Shown here piece after piece: positions 45,207 through 54,224 of a stretch of 64,000 nt of DNA (position 1 is the stretch's first letter; every line of letters begins with the position of its first letter). The stretch is taken from positions 434,001 through 498,000 of the forward strand of contig CAXXVR010000002.1 of the NCBI GenBank assembly GCA_963675955.2, written 5' to 3'. The position numbers were made by a program, and so were the translations under genes. The DNA is from Desulfocicer sp963675955. GTDB taxonomy: Bacteria; Desulfobacterota; Desulfobacteria; Desulfobacterales; Desulfobacteraceae. The notes below the pieces were generated by a model, which worked only from the letters and a program-made list of their open reading frames with translations, searched no databases and was not told where the DNA came from.

Positions 45207-46733
45207 ATGGAAGAAACCAAAGGCGGAATTGATAAAACAATTACCATAGGAGCGGTGGTTGTCTGTTCAATTTTCATTGTGGCAACACTGATTTCAGCGG
45301 ATATGGTCAAAGAAGTATTTGATAAAGTTTTCAAATTTTTCATCAGTAATTTTGGATGGGCCTATTTGTTGATTGTGGCTGGATTTGTGCTCTTTTGTTT
45401 TACCATGGCCCTGAGTAAATTTGGTGATATCCGACTTGGAAAGGACAATGAATCTGCAGAGTTCAGTCTTCCTGCATGGTTTTCCATGCTGTTTGCTGCA
45501 GGTATGGGTATTGGATTGGTTTTCTGGGGAGTGGCAGAGCCCATGTTTCATTATTCAACCCCTCCCTTTGCCGATGTAAAATCTCCCCAGGCAGCTGCCG
45601 ATGCCATGCGTATTGTCTTTTTCCACTGGGGACTTCACCCCTGGGCAGGCTATGCTGTGGTGGCCCTTGTATTGGCTTATTTTCAATTTAGAAAAGGAAA
45701 ACCAGGGCTGTTGAGCTGGACACTTGAACCCCTCATGGGCAAGGAGCGGGTACAGGGATGGCAGGGTAAAACCATTGACGCCCTAGCTGTGGTTGTAACA
45801 CTTTTCGGGGTGGCCAACTCCCTGGGTTTGGGCGCTTTGCAGGTATGTACAGGTTTAAATAAACTATACGGAATTCCCAACAGCACCACCGCGTCAATTC
45901 TCATTATTACCGTAGTAACCGTACTCTATATTTTTTCTGCGGTAACAGGGGTTGATAAAGGCATTAAAATCTTGAGTTCCATAAACATGGTCATGGCCTT
46001 TGGTCTCATGGCACTGGTTCTTTTTTGCGGTCCCACCATCTTTATTCTTGAGTCATTGATCCAAGGTCTGGGAGATTATTTCCAAAATATTATTAAATTT
46101 AGTTTTTTTCTGGATACCACCAAGGTGGTGGAAAATCATGTGGGTTATGACTGGATGGGCAGCTGGACCCTTTTTTACTGGGCATGGTGGTTAGTGTGGG
46201 CTCCTTTTGTAGGGGCGTTCATTGCCCGGATATCCAAGGGACGCACCATCCGTGAATTTGTGTTTGGATCATTGCTTGCCCCTACTTTGCTGTGCGCCAT
46301 CTGGTTCAGTATTCTTGGTGGTACAGCCTTGAATCTGGAAATGACCATGGCAGAAAGCCCCGGTATTGCAGCGGCAGCCCTTGCAGATCCAACAGCCGCC
46401 ATTTTCAAGCTTTACGATTATCTTCCCATGAGCGAGATTCTTTCTCTGATCACCATGATTATTGTATGTATCTTTTTTATCACCTCTGCGGATTCGGCTA
46501 CCTATGTAATTGGCGTGATGAGTTCCGGTGGCAATATCAATCCCAAAAATTCCCTTAAGGTGGGCTGGGGTATCCTCTGCAGTATCATTGCTGCCATGTT
46601 GCTTTTAACGGGGGGATTAAAGGCAGTGCAAACGGTTTCATTTATTTTCTCTCTGCCGTTTATGATATTGATGCTTTTTATGATCTGGTCATTTCTACGC
46701 TCCATAACGGCTGAATTTAAAGAACAGAAATAA
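45207..46733 (+). CDS. BCCT-family transporter for betaine, choline or carnitine
   Basis: The 508-residue protein has twelve hydrophobic segments and the BCCT signatures MGIGLVFWGVAEPMFHY (TM4) and WTLFYWAWWLVWAPFVGAFI (TM8). The C-terminal tail is short, without the long osmosensing extension of BetP, so it may be a nutrient transporter or antiporter rather than an osmoregulated one. These carriers import quaternary ammonium compounds across the inner membrane. It is monocistronic. No methyltransferase or lyase gene for betaine or choline lies nearby, so use as compatible solute is as likely as catabolism. Confidence 0.9.
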   Translation: MEETKGGIDKTITIGAVVVCSIFIVATLISADMVKEVFDKVFKFFISNFGWAYLLIVAGFVLFCFTMALSKFGDIRLGKDNESAEFSLPAWFSMLFAAGMGIGLVFWGVAEPMFHYSTPPFADVKSPQAAADAMRIVFFHWGLHPWAGYAVVALVLAYFQFRKGKPGLLSWTLEPLMGKERVQGWQGKTIDALAVVVTLFGVANSLGLGALQVCTGLNKLYGIPNSTTASILIITVVTVLYIFSAVTGVDKGIKILSSINMVMAFGLMALVLFCGPTIFILESLIQGLGDYFQNIIKFSFFLDTTKVVENHVGYDWMGSWTLFYWAWWLVWAPFVGAFIARISKGRTIREFVFGSLLAPTLLCAIWFSILGGTALNLEMTMAESPGIAAAALADPTAAIFKLYDYLPMSEILSLITMIIVCIFFITSADSATYVIGVMSSGGNINPKNSLKVGWGILCSIIAAMLLLTGGLKAVQTVSFIFSLPFMILMLFMIWSFLRSITAEFKEQK

Positions 46734-46782
46734 GCAATTGAAAGGATTCCCCTGCACACCATCCTTGATAAGGATGAAACCG

Positions 46783-48282
46783 TCACCGTTTCTGGTGGCC
46801 CCCCGGCTGCCGGTTAAGTCCGCCGTTGTCCAGGCATCCTTCCAGTGACTGCCATACAATTTCCACAGGATGGCAGATGGGTTTGTCGCAGAATGCTTCC
46901 ATCTGCATGGTGCAGGTGGGGCAATCTGTGACGCCTGTGGTGGCTGGGGAATTTTCCAGGCGTTGGATAAGATCTAATCCTATTTGTTTGCTGAGATTAT
47001 AATTTTCAGCCATCATACCCCAGGTGCCGGCCATGCCGCAGCAGTGGGAGTTTAATACATCCACCGTCATGCCGGGAATGGCAGACAACAGTTCAATGGA
47101 GCAGCCGGCTGCCTCTTGTACCTTCAGGTGGCATGGGGTGTGATAGGCAATATGAAAGGGGATTTCTTGTTCCAGGGGTAAGCGATCCTGATGCTCCATG
47201 ATCAATTGGCTCACATGTATTGTTTTGGCTGCCACCCCATGGACAGCAGCAGAGTCCATAAGATATCCCCATTCCTCTTTAAGGGCCAGGCAGCAGGATG
47301 AACAGGTGACCACAATGTAATCCACCCTGTGAAGGTATTCTCCCCATTGGTTCAAGTTCTTTTTGATGGTGCTCTGAGCCCTGTCCGTCATTCCCTTGGA
47401 GAGCATGGGAAGGCCGCAGCAGTGCTGGGCTGGTACATGAACATTCATACCCATGGCGGTGAGGGTGTTAATGCATGCCATGCCTATGCGGGGGCGGATA
47501 TAACCGGCATAACAGCCCGTGAAAAATAGAACGCTGGGACCTTGGGAACCAGGCTTCCGGCTTTGTCTTTTTTTTCCTGACGGTTGAATGATGCCTTGAT
47601 GCCGGTCATGGCGATCAAGAATATCAGCCCCCTTTTTTTCCCCGGAGGTTACAGGGAAAAGAAGGGTTTCAAGGGATTTCTCGGCAAATGGAATCATGGC
47701 CCTTCTGGATGAAATCCCCAGGATCTTTTCCCCCATCTGTCTGGTGATGGGCCATTCCATCAGAGGGACCATAAGGTTTGAGAACCGGCCCAGGTGTCTT
47801 GCAGCAGGTTCCAGGGAGGTGAGTATCCTGTTCACAGCAGTCGGTCCAAATTTTGCTGTATAAGCGGCCTTGGCCGCCATGACCATTCGGGGAATATTGA
47901 CCCCCGATGGGCATTCATTATAGCAGCTGCCGCAGTTGATGCACTGGTTGATTACATGGAAAAGTCCCTGGGAAAAGGCCTCCTCCTCTGCAATGGCCCC
48001 ACTGATCAATGCCCTTAATATGTTGGCCTTGGCCTTGGGGGCGGCGGCCTCATCCCTGGTGAACTTGTATACCGGGCACATGCGTGTGGCCGTGGTGACG
48101 GTGGTACACTTGGAGCAGCCGTGGCATTTTTCCACCTCCTCTATAAAGCCATTGTTTTTAAAGAGTCTGTCTTTGTAGATGGCATGGGCTGAATAGTCTG
48201 CACCATATCGCAGGCATTGGGTCATCAGGTCGTCACAGGCCCCGGTGATGATGTCCGGATTTAAAAGATTCCTGGGGATCAA
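46783..48282 (-). CDS. Fe-S oxidoreductase subunit with CCG domains, GlcF/LldE-like
   Basis: The 499-residue protein has two 4Fe-4S motifs near the N-terminus (CHGCSKCTTVTTATRMCPVY and CINCGSCYNECPSGVN). Two CCG (heterodisulfide-reductase-type) cysteine domains follow: VTCSSCCLAL with CCGLPMLSKG, and CHLKVQEAAGC with CCGMAGTWG. These subunits pass electrons from a flavin 2-hydroxyacid dehydrogenase to the quinone pool or another acceptor. The start overlaps the stop of the FAD subunit gene by 4 bases, so the two proteins form one complex. It is longer than E. coli GlcF because of an N-terminal extension. Confidence 0.88.
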   Translation of the reverse strand: MIPRNLLNPDIITGACDDLMTQCLRYGADYSAHAIYKDRLFKNNGFIEEVEKCHGCSKCTTVTTATRMCPVYKFTRDEAAAPKAKANILRALISGAIAEEEAFSQGLFHVINQCINCGSCYNECPSGVNIPRMVMAAKAAYTAKFGPTAVNRILTSLEPAARHLGRFSNLMVPLMEWPITRQMGEKILGISSRRAMIPFAEKSLETLLFPVTSGEKKGADILDRHDRHQGIIQPSGKKRQSRKPGSQGPSVLFFTGCYAGYIRPRIGMACINTLTAMGMNVHVPAQHCCGLPMLSKGMTDRAQSTIKKNLNQWGEYLHRVDYIVVTCSSCCLALKEEWGYLMDSAAVHGVAAKTIHVSQLIMEHQDRLPLEQEIPFHIAYHTPCHLKVQEAAGCSIELLSAIPGMTVDVLNSHCCGMAGTWGMMAENYNLSKQIGLDLIQRLENSPATTGVTDCPTCTMQMEAFCDKPICHPVEIVWQSLEGCLDNGGLNRQPGGHQKR

Positions 48283-49745
48283 GGCTTTTCTTTGACCTGC
48301 TCAAAAAGGGGGTAAATGTCTGGATACTGGGCCTGGATGTAAGGGCTTCTAAGCCGTCCGTCACCATGTTCGCCGGAAATGGCCCCCCCCAATGAATTCA
48401 CCAGGTTAAACACGGCATCGGCAATTGTCTTTAATTTTTTGACATCAATGGGATCTTTTAGATTCAGCATGGGCCGGGTGTGCATAAGGCCCTTGGCAAT
48501 GTGACCAAAAAGTACAAATTGCACATCAAGATCGTTGAGGATTTTGTAAAGTCCCTGGAAATATTCCACTAACCGGCTTGTGGGAACCGTGGCATCTTCA
48601 ATAAGGGCCAGCACCTTTTTTTCACCCTTGAGGCGGTAAAGAATGGGTACGGCAGCCTTTCTGATTGCCCAGAATTTTGCCTGTTCTTCCGGGGAAATGG
48701 CAATATGAAATACGTCTGAATAGCCGTTTACCGTTAATATTTTACCCACATCTTTTGCCTTTTTTATGCAGGTTTCAGCACTGTCTTCATCAAACCCTAT
48801 GAGCAGCAGATTGTCAATATCATTGGGAATGGCCGCATCCAGGGCCGGATCATTTTCCCGGGCCAGATTGAGCAGGGACTTATCCATCACCTCAATGCCA
48901 CAGGGCACCATGGGCAGAATCTTTTCCACCGCCTTTGCCGAGGATACGATATCTTTAAAATATGCCACCACCAGGCTGTCGTGGGCGGGACGGGGTATAA
49001 GTTTGAATTTTAAACGGGTCACCATGCCAAGGGTGCCTTCTGATCCGGCAAATAGATTTTTTAAATCCAGTCGATCCGCTTTTACCAATCCCCGGAGATT
49101 GTAGCCTGTGGTATTGTACCGCACCGGAGGGTATGCGGCTTCTATCTCCTTCCCATGAATTTTATACATGTCATACAGCTCTTTGAATGGAGCCGTCAGC
49201 TCATTCGGAGGTGTTGACATGATTCGAGACAGGGTTATTTTTTCACCGGTGGCGGTGACGATATCGGCGTCCACGCAATAATCTCCCACATTGCCATACT
49301 TGGCAGAGTGGGCACCACTTGCGTTGGTGGCAAACATGCCTCCGAAACTTGCATATTCACCGCTGGAGGGATCAGGAGGAAAAAAGAGTCCAGTTCCCTT
49401 TAGAATCTGATCCAGTTCTCCCATGCGGTATCCTGGCTGGCACTCAAAATATCTGTTTTTAATATCCAATGCCAACAGTCGATTCATGTATTTTGTGAAG
49501 TCCATAACAATGCCACTTCCAACGGAGGCACCGCACACCCCACTGCCGGCCCCCCGGGAGTGGACAGGTATCCCATGCTTCTGGGCCAAGGTGGCTATTT
49601 TTACAACATCCCGGCTGTTTCTGGGGTATACCACACAGGCGGGCAGACAGCGAAAAATGCTGCCGTCCGTGGAAAGCATGTGACGTCGGAAAAGATCCTT
49701 ATGAACATCACCTTCAATAGACCCTTGCAGTGCTTTATAAATCAT
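48279..49745 (-). CDS. FAD-linked 2-hydroxyacid dehydrogenase, GlcD/D-lactate type
   Basis: The protein has about 488 residues. A FAD_binding_4 (PCMH) domain shows VVYPRNSRDVVKIATLAQKH, PVHSRGAGSGVCGASVGSGI and FGGMFATNASGAHSAKYGNV. A FAD-oxidase C-terminal domain contains HIAKGLMHTRPML and ISGEHGDGRLRSPYIQAQYP, with catalytic histidines. The family oxidises D-lactate, glycolate or similar acids to 2-oxoacids. ATG 49745 is chosen: it gives the usual N-terminus and overlaps the regulator gene's end by 11 bases; upstream starts would add 29 unlikely residues. It forms a unit with the Fe-S subunit downstream and the GntR regulator upstream. Confidence 0.88.
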   Translation of the reverse strand: MIYKALQGSIEGDVHKDLFRRHMLSTDGSIFRCLPACVVYPRNSRDVVKIATLAQKHGIPVHSRGAGSGVCGASVGSGIVMDFTKYMNRLLALDIKNRYFECQPGYRMGELDQILKGTGLFFPPDPSSGEYASFGGMFATNASGAHSAKYGNVGDYCVDADIVTATGEKITLSRIMSTPPNELTAPFKELYDMYKIHGKEIEAAYPPVRYNTTGYNLRGLVKADRLDLKNLFAGSEGTLGMVTRLKFKLIPRPAHDSLVVAYFKDIVSSAKAVEKILPMVPCGIEVMDKSLLNLARENDPALDAAIPNDIDNLLLIGFDEDSAETCIKKAKDVGKILTVNGYSDVFHIAISPEEQAKFWAIRKAAVPILYRLKGEKKVLALIEDATVPTSRLVEYFQGLYKILNDLDVQFVLFGHIAKGLMHTRPMLNLKDPIDVKKLKTIADAVFNLVNSLGGAISGEHGDGRLRSPYIQAQYPDIYPLFEQVKEKP

Positions 49746-50463
49746 GATTTTTTCTGGCTCTTTCGTATGCAAAATTAAGATGATCTGCCATGGCATCAGA
49801 GGCGTTCTGGCTGTTGCGTGAGGCAATGGCAAGGACTATGCGATGGTGCTGATCTGTAATTTGATGATGGAGTTCCAGATCCTTTGGAACCTTGGTATAT
49901 ATTTTGGATGTGATGGTCCCCAACCAGCTCAGTATGGATCCCATCATGTGAATGAGAAAAGGGTTATGGGTGGCGGCGGCTATCTGGCTGTGAAGTTTGA
50001 CATTGAGTTCATATCCTATTTTCTGGGTCTCATTGCTGCGCATCTCCTGGATAATGGCCATGAGCGTCTCAATATCTTCCGGGTCTGCCCGGGTGGCAGC
50101 GGTGGCAGCAGCCCAGGTTTCAAGGACATTTCGGATTTCCATGAACCCGGATAGAAACGGTTTGTCGCTGAACATCTCTTCCATGTAATCTTGTATGGGA
50201 GCCTGGGTAACGGATTTAACAAAGGTACCATCCCCCCTTTTCTGTTCAACAAATCCGAGACATTCCAGTTTGAGTATTGCCTCCCGTACCGAGGATCTGC
50301 TAACGTTAAACAGAGATGTCAACTCCAGTTCTCCTGGTATCTTCTGCCCGGGTAGAAGTTTGCCCGTGGTGATTAAATCTTTGACTTGTTCAAACACTTT
50401 ATCACTGACTTTTTGCCGGGGAATTTTTTTGATCAGCCGCTGAATATTTTTATCGTTTTTCAT
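49735..50463 (-). CDS. GntR/FadR-family transcriptional regulator (LldR-like)
   Basis: The 242-residue regulator has an N-terminal winged helix-turn-helix (LITTGKLLPGQKIPGELELT, SRSSVREAILKLECLGFVEQ) and a C-terminal FCD ligand domain (about 85-225; ELNVKLHSQIAAATHNPFLI, HHQITDQHHRIVLAIASRNS) with the metal-binding histidines of the family. Members such as LldR, GlcC and PdhR respond to lactate, glycolate or pyruvate. It is the first gene of the operon with the FAD and Fe-S subunits and probably controls them. A matching GT-N3-AC palindrome lies upstream of the LarA-like gene (54138-54152). Confidence 0.88.
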   Translation of the reverse strand: MKNDKNIQRLIKKIPRQKVSDKVFEQVKDLITTGKLLPGQKIPGELELTSLFNVSRSSVREAILKLECLGFVEQKRGDGTFVKSVTQAPIQDYMEEMFSDKPFLSGFMEIRNVLETWAAATAATRADPEDIETLMAIIQEMRSNETQKIGYELNVKLHSQIAAATHNPFLIHMMGSILSWLGTITSKIYTKVPKDLELHHQITDQHHRIVLAIASRNSQNASDAMADHLNFAYERARKNHDL

Positions 50464-50573
50464 GAGATCCGTTATCTTTTTAAGTCAGCCTGTGGGGATT
50501 TTATCGTACCATGGGCCATTTGCATTAAGGGTTTGGTCGGAACATTGGCCTCCCGTCACAGTGGGCGTGGTAA

Positions 50574-50593
50574 CGGGGTCAAGCATGACCCCG
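50574..50593. repeat. Short GGGGTCA hairpin
   Basis: CGGGGTCA and TGACCCCG form a perfect 8-bp stem with a 4-base loop between the regulator and TRAP genes. It shares its core with the larger inverted repeat at 25287-25378. It has no U-tract, so it is a REP-like unit or a weak terminator. Confidence 0.5.
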
Positions 50594-50617
50594 CATCCGG
50601 TTTTCTGCCGATCAGGC

Positions 50618-52525
50618 TCAAGCCTCCAGCAGTATATGCTTTTTTTGCAGAATGTATAAAAAGATAAATAAGATCGTTGCCACAAGGTGGAGATAGATCA
50701 TGGGCCATAAAAATAGTATTGCCGCCACAATATAAAAAAATCTCATTCCCCAGTTCAGGTGGGTTCTGTGAAAACCTTCGAAAAATACAGCAAAGCAGAA
50801 AAGACCGGTAAGTCCGCACAGGGCGGTTTCCGCCACCTGCCATGTGGGACCTTCAAACAGGATGGGCGTGTAAACAAATAAAAGTGGTATAATGTAAAGA
50901 CCCTTGGCAAGCTTCCAGGATTCAAACCCCGTGGCCAGGGGAGGACTGTCTGCAATGCCTGCGGCAGAATAGGCTGCAAGGCATACGGGAGGGGTTACAT
51001 TGGCATCTTGGGAGTACCAGAATATGAGCATGTGTGCGCTGATAAGAGAGGCCCCAAGCATTTCCATGGAGGGTGCTGCCAGCACTGCCAGCACAATGTA
51101 AGAAGCAGTTACAGGAAGCCCCATGCCAAGTACCAGGGATGCAAGGGAGATTAAAACGATGGTGACAAAGAGACTGCCTCCGGCCACAGAGGAAATCATG
51201 ATGGAAAATTTAATGCCCGCTCCCACCATGAGGACGACACCAATGACAATGCCCGAGCATAGCAGGATGACCCCGGTGGTGACCATGCCCCTGGCTCCCT
51301 CTGCCAGGGCATCCAGGACATCTTTAAATCCCATTCGGGTGTTTTTGTTCAGCCAGCTTGACACCACTATGGATGCGATGCCGGCACAGGCAGAATAGGT
51401 GGGGGTAAAGCCACTCATCAACAGTCCGATGAGGACGGCAATGGGGATGAAAAAATTCCACCCCTCTTTTAATACATCCATTATTTTGGGGATATCCGCA
51501 TCTTCCATGGGTTTTAGGCCCAGTTTTTTGGCCCGCAGGTGGACGAAAAAGGCAACACTTAAGAAATACATGAGGGATGGAATAATGGCCACCCCCACGA
51601 TTTTAAGGTAGGGAATCTGGGTCCACTGACTCATGATAAATGCACCTGCCCCCATGATGGGGGGCATGAGTTGACCCCCGGTGGATGCTGCTGCCTCCAC
51701 GGCACCGGAAAATTGGGCACTGAATCCCACCCGTTTCATCAACGGGATGGTGATAGAGCCCGTACCCACGGTATTGGCCACGGCACTTCCGGAGATGGAA
51801 CCCATGAGTCCGCTGGCAAATACGGCCATCTTGGCAGGTCCTCCGATCATTTTACCCATCATGGCAATGGAAAGCCGGATGATAAAATCCCCGGCTCCGG
51901 ATTTCAATAAAAACGCGGCAAACAATACAAAAAGAAAAACAAAGGTGGATGATATGGTGGCAATGGTGCCAAAGATGCCATCTGGAGCAAAATACATCCG
52001 GTAGAGCATCCGATGGACATTCACACCGGGAAAGTTCCACATCCCACCCATGTATTTACCGAACCACAGGGCATACCCCAGGAAAAAAAGTGCAATGGAT
52101 GGAATTATGTACCCCGCTGTTCTCCGGGTTACCTCCAGCATGAGAACAATTGCGATACCTGCAAAGATCAGATCCATCAATATGGGAACCTCGTTGCGGG
52201 CATGCAGCGCATCTTCAAACAATACCAGATAGGCCGCCGTGGCAACGGATAAAATGGCGAGGGCCAGATCCACCCACTTGAGTTTTATGGCGGTCCTGAC
52301 ATTGAAGGGATAAATAATATACCCCATGAATAAAATAAATCCAAAATGCACGGCATTTCGTTGTATTTCCGGCATGATTCCCATGGTGTTCACCCAAATG
52401 TGAAACAGGGACATGGCAACACCGGTCCAGTAAAGGGTGGTGGTCAGCCCCGGTGAAAGTTTTTTTTGGGTCACCACCACTTCGCCGCTGCTATCTTCAA
52501 TGATATCTTTGGATTGTTCGGACAT
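50618..52525 (-). CDS. TRAP transporter fused permease (4TM/12TM)
   Basis: The 635-residue membrane protein combines a small DctQ-like region (about residues 25-180) with a large DctM-like region, including MGSISGSAVANTVGTGSITI, AAASTGGQLMPPIMGAGAFI and VLGMGLPVTASYIVLAVLAA, the conserved ligand and ion-coupling loops of the family. It imports an organic acid with sodium or protons. Fused permeases of this type work with TAXI-family receptors, and such a gene lies upstream at 52850-53857. The 324-base gap between them holds a tandem duplication and a half REP unit. Confidence 0.92.
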   Translation of the reverse strand: MSEQSKDIIEDSSGEVVVTQKKLSPGLTTTLYWTGVAMSLFHIWVNTMGIMPEIQRNAVHFGFILFMGYIIYPFNVRTAIKLKWVDLALAILSVATAAYLVLFEDALHARNEVPILMDLIFAGIAIVLMLEVTRRTAGYIIPSIALFFLGYALWFGKYMGGMWNFPGVNVHRMLYRMYFAPDGIFGTIATISSTFVFLFVLFAAFLLKSGAGDFIIRLSIAMMGKMIGGPAKMAVFASGLMGSISGSAVANTVGTGSITIPLMKRVGFSAQFSGAVEAAASTGGQLMPPIMGAGAFIMSQWTQIPYLKIVGVAIIPSLMYFLSVAFFVHLRAKKLGLKPMEDADIPKIMDVLKEGWNFFIPIAVLIGLLMSGFTPTYSACAGIASIVVSSWLNKNTRMGFKDVLDALAEGARGMVTTGVILLCSGIVIGVVLMVGAGIKFSIMISSVAGGSLFVTIVLISLASLVLGMGLPVTASYIVLAVLAAPSMEMLGASLISAHMLIFWYSQDANVTPPVCLAAYSAAGIADSPPLATGFESWKLAKGLYIIPLLFVYTPILFEGPTWQVAETALCGLTGLFCFAVFFEGFHRTHLNWGMRFFYIVAAILFLWPMIYLHLVATILFIFLYILQKKHILLEA

Positions 52526-52829
52526 GAGATACTCCAGGTATGTGTCGTGGCAGGCTCCGAAACAATGGGGTCAGGCGCTGTCACGCTTATTTTTTTTCAG
52601 GTTAAATGATCTGTTTCATTATTTTATAACGGGCAACGAATATTGAAAATGGTCTTATGCCGCTTCCAAAGACTGCCCTGACAGGAACGGAAACATTGGG
52701 GGTATTTTTGCCGTTCCAGCATGCCCTTTCAGTAGGACAGATTCTTCCGAGGGGATAAGTTTTAAAGTTTTTTCTTTAAAAACTTACCCCCTGGAAGATC
52801 TGCTGTCGGTGCTTTAATGCTGTCCTCTT

Positions 52830-52868
52830 TTATAAAAGTGTGGACGGACTTATAAAAGTGTGGACGGA
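52830..52868. repeat. Short tandem duplication across the TAXI gene stop
   Basis: TTATAAAAGTGTGGACGGA occurs twice (52830-52848 and 52850-52868) with one base between. The right copy encodes the last residues and TAA stop of the TAXI receptor; the left copy lies just after the gene. It duplicates the end of the reading frame without altering the protein. Confidence 0.75.
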
Positions 52869-53857
52869 ATCTTAATTCCCATTTCCTTATAGTATTTTAT
52901 TGCACCCGGATGCAGGGGAACCGGCAGTCCACTTATGGCTTTTTCAAGCTTCATCGCCTTGGTGGCCTTGTGGATATTTCCAAGGAATGGCAGATTCTCA
53001 TAAATTGTTTTGGTGATAAGGTAAATAGTTTCTTCGGAAACATCGGGGTGAGCTGCCAGAAAGTTAGGCTGGGAAATGGTGTTGATGTCTTTCTTCTGAC
53101 CGGGGTATGTTCCGGCTTTAATCACAAATCGGTTCCAGATGGGAAATTTTGTCTGGATGGTCTGGAGTTGATCATCGGTGAAGTCAAGAATTGTCACCTT
53201 TTTATTCCCCAGTTGGGCAAACAACTGGGTAATTGATGCCACAGGAGGTCCGGCGGGGATATTACCACCGACAATTCGACCGTCCATCATGGCCTGGGTT
53301 GTGGGATTATACCCCAGAAATTCCAAGGTCATGTCTTTATCTGGATCAATGCCCAGGGCACCCAGGATGGTCCGACCGGACCCTTCGGTGCCACTGCCCC
53401 TTTTACCAATGGAGAACTTTTTGCCCTGGATGCCGGCAAGATCGCTGATGGTGCCAGTGGGTGCAAATTTCTTGAGCAGGGGAAAGTGCTCTACATTTTC
53501 CCACAGCATGGTAACCGAACGAAAATCTTTCATGGGTTTACCAGCATAGGGACCTTCACCTCTGTAAGCGTTGAGTCCATACAAAGATTGCAGGATTGCC
53601 ATGTGGGCTTCCTTGTTTTTTAGCATCTGGACATTTTCTCCGGAGCCTGCGGAGTTGATGGCCGTGGCGGTGATCTGATGCTTTTGGGCAAGCTTGATGC
53701 TTACAAGGGTACCAATGGCAACGCCTACGGGATAATAGGTACCCCCCGTGGTGGCGGTGGCAAGGATCAGGCTTTCTCCAGCGGTGGATTTTTCAACCTG
53801 GAATGTCAATGCAAGGGTCAAAGTGACCAATGAGATTATGGTTTTTTTTAACATCAA
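52850..53857 (-). CDS. TAXI-family TRAP transporter solute receptor
   Basis: The 335-residue protein has a signal peptide (LKKTIISLVTLTLALTFQVE, cleavage near STAGE) and the TAXI signature at the mature start: LILATATTGGTYYPVGVAIG. NSAGSGENVQMLKNKEAHMA and FSIGKRGSGTEGSGRTILGA line the ligand site. It captures the substrate in the periplasm for the fused TRAP permease encoded downstream. The substrate is unknown; context (LarA-like protein and hydroxyacid oxidase) points to lactate or a related acid, though TAXI proteins often take glutamate or succinate-like ligands. AAGGAG precedes the ATG. Confidence 0.9.
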   Translation of the reverse strand: MMLKKTIISLVTLTLALTFQVEKSTAGESLILATATTGGTYYPVGVAIGTLVSIKLAQKHQITATAINSAGSGENVQMLKNKEAHMAILQSLYGLNAYRGEGPYAGKPMKDFRSVTMLWENVEHFPLLKKFAPTGTISDLAGIQGKKFSIGKRGSGTEGSGRTILGALGIDPDKDMTLEFLGYNPTTQAMMDGRIVGGNIPAGPPVASITQLFAQLGNKKVTILDFTDDQLQTIQTKFPIWNRFVIKAGTYPGQKKDINTISQPNFLAAHPDVSEETIYLITKTIYENLPFLGNIHKATKAMKLEKAISGLPVPLHPGAIKYYKEMGIKIPSTLL

Positions 53858-54137
53858 TACCTCCTTAAAGATAAAAAATAATGAGTAAAATACTTTTCAG
53901 GGCCTGGGTAGAACTTTTAAATTCACATGTCGGTATTATGCGTGAAACTCCCGCATAAACCTGTAAAAAGGCTGCCCATTAATTTTTCACGGCTTGTTCA
54001 CAGCATGGGCTTAAGCCTTATTTATCCACAATGCACTGTGGTTAAAAATCAGATCTCGAATGTTTTGTGAGATCATTAACCTTGAAAGTTTATCTTTATA
54101 CTTTACACTGAAGGGACTCAGTGCTATTAAATCAGTA

Positions 54138-54152
54138 AGATGTCTGACATCT
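54138..54152. promoter_or_regulatory. Candidate GntR/FadR-type operator upstream of the LarA-like gene
   Basis: AGATGTCTGACATCT is a near-perfect palindrome with the GT-N3-AC core typical of FadR-subfamily operators. It lies 72 bases before the proposed start of the LarA-like gene. A second inverted repeat, GATCTC/GAGATC, is at 54052-54074. The regulator at 49735-50463 is the obvious candidate. The divergent 53858-54224 region also holds a dispersed-repeat copy (53990-54010). Confidence 0.4.
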
Positions 54153-54224
54153 GATGTGACTTTATATGCAGATAATTCGATGCGTGTCAACATAAAATAT
54201 CTAACCTGTTTTCCAGGAGTTTTC

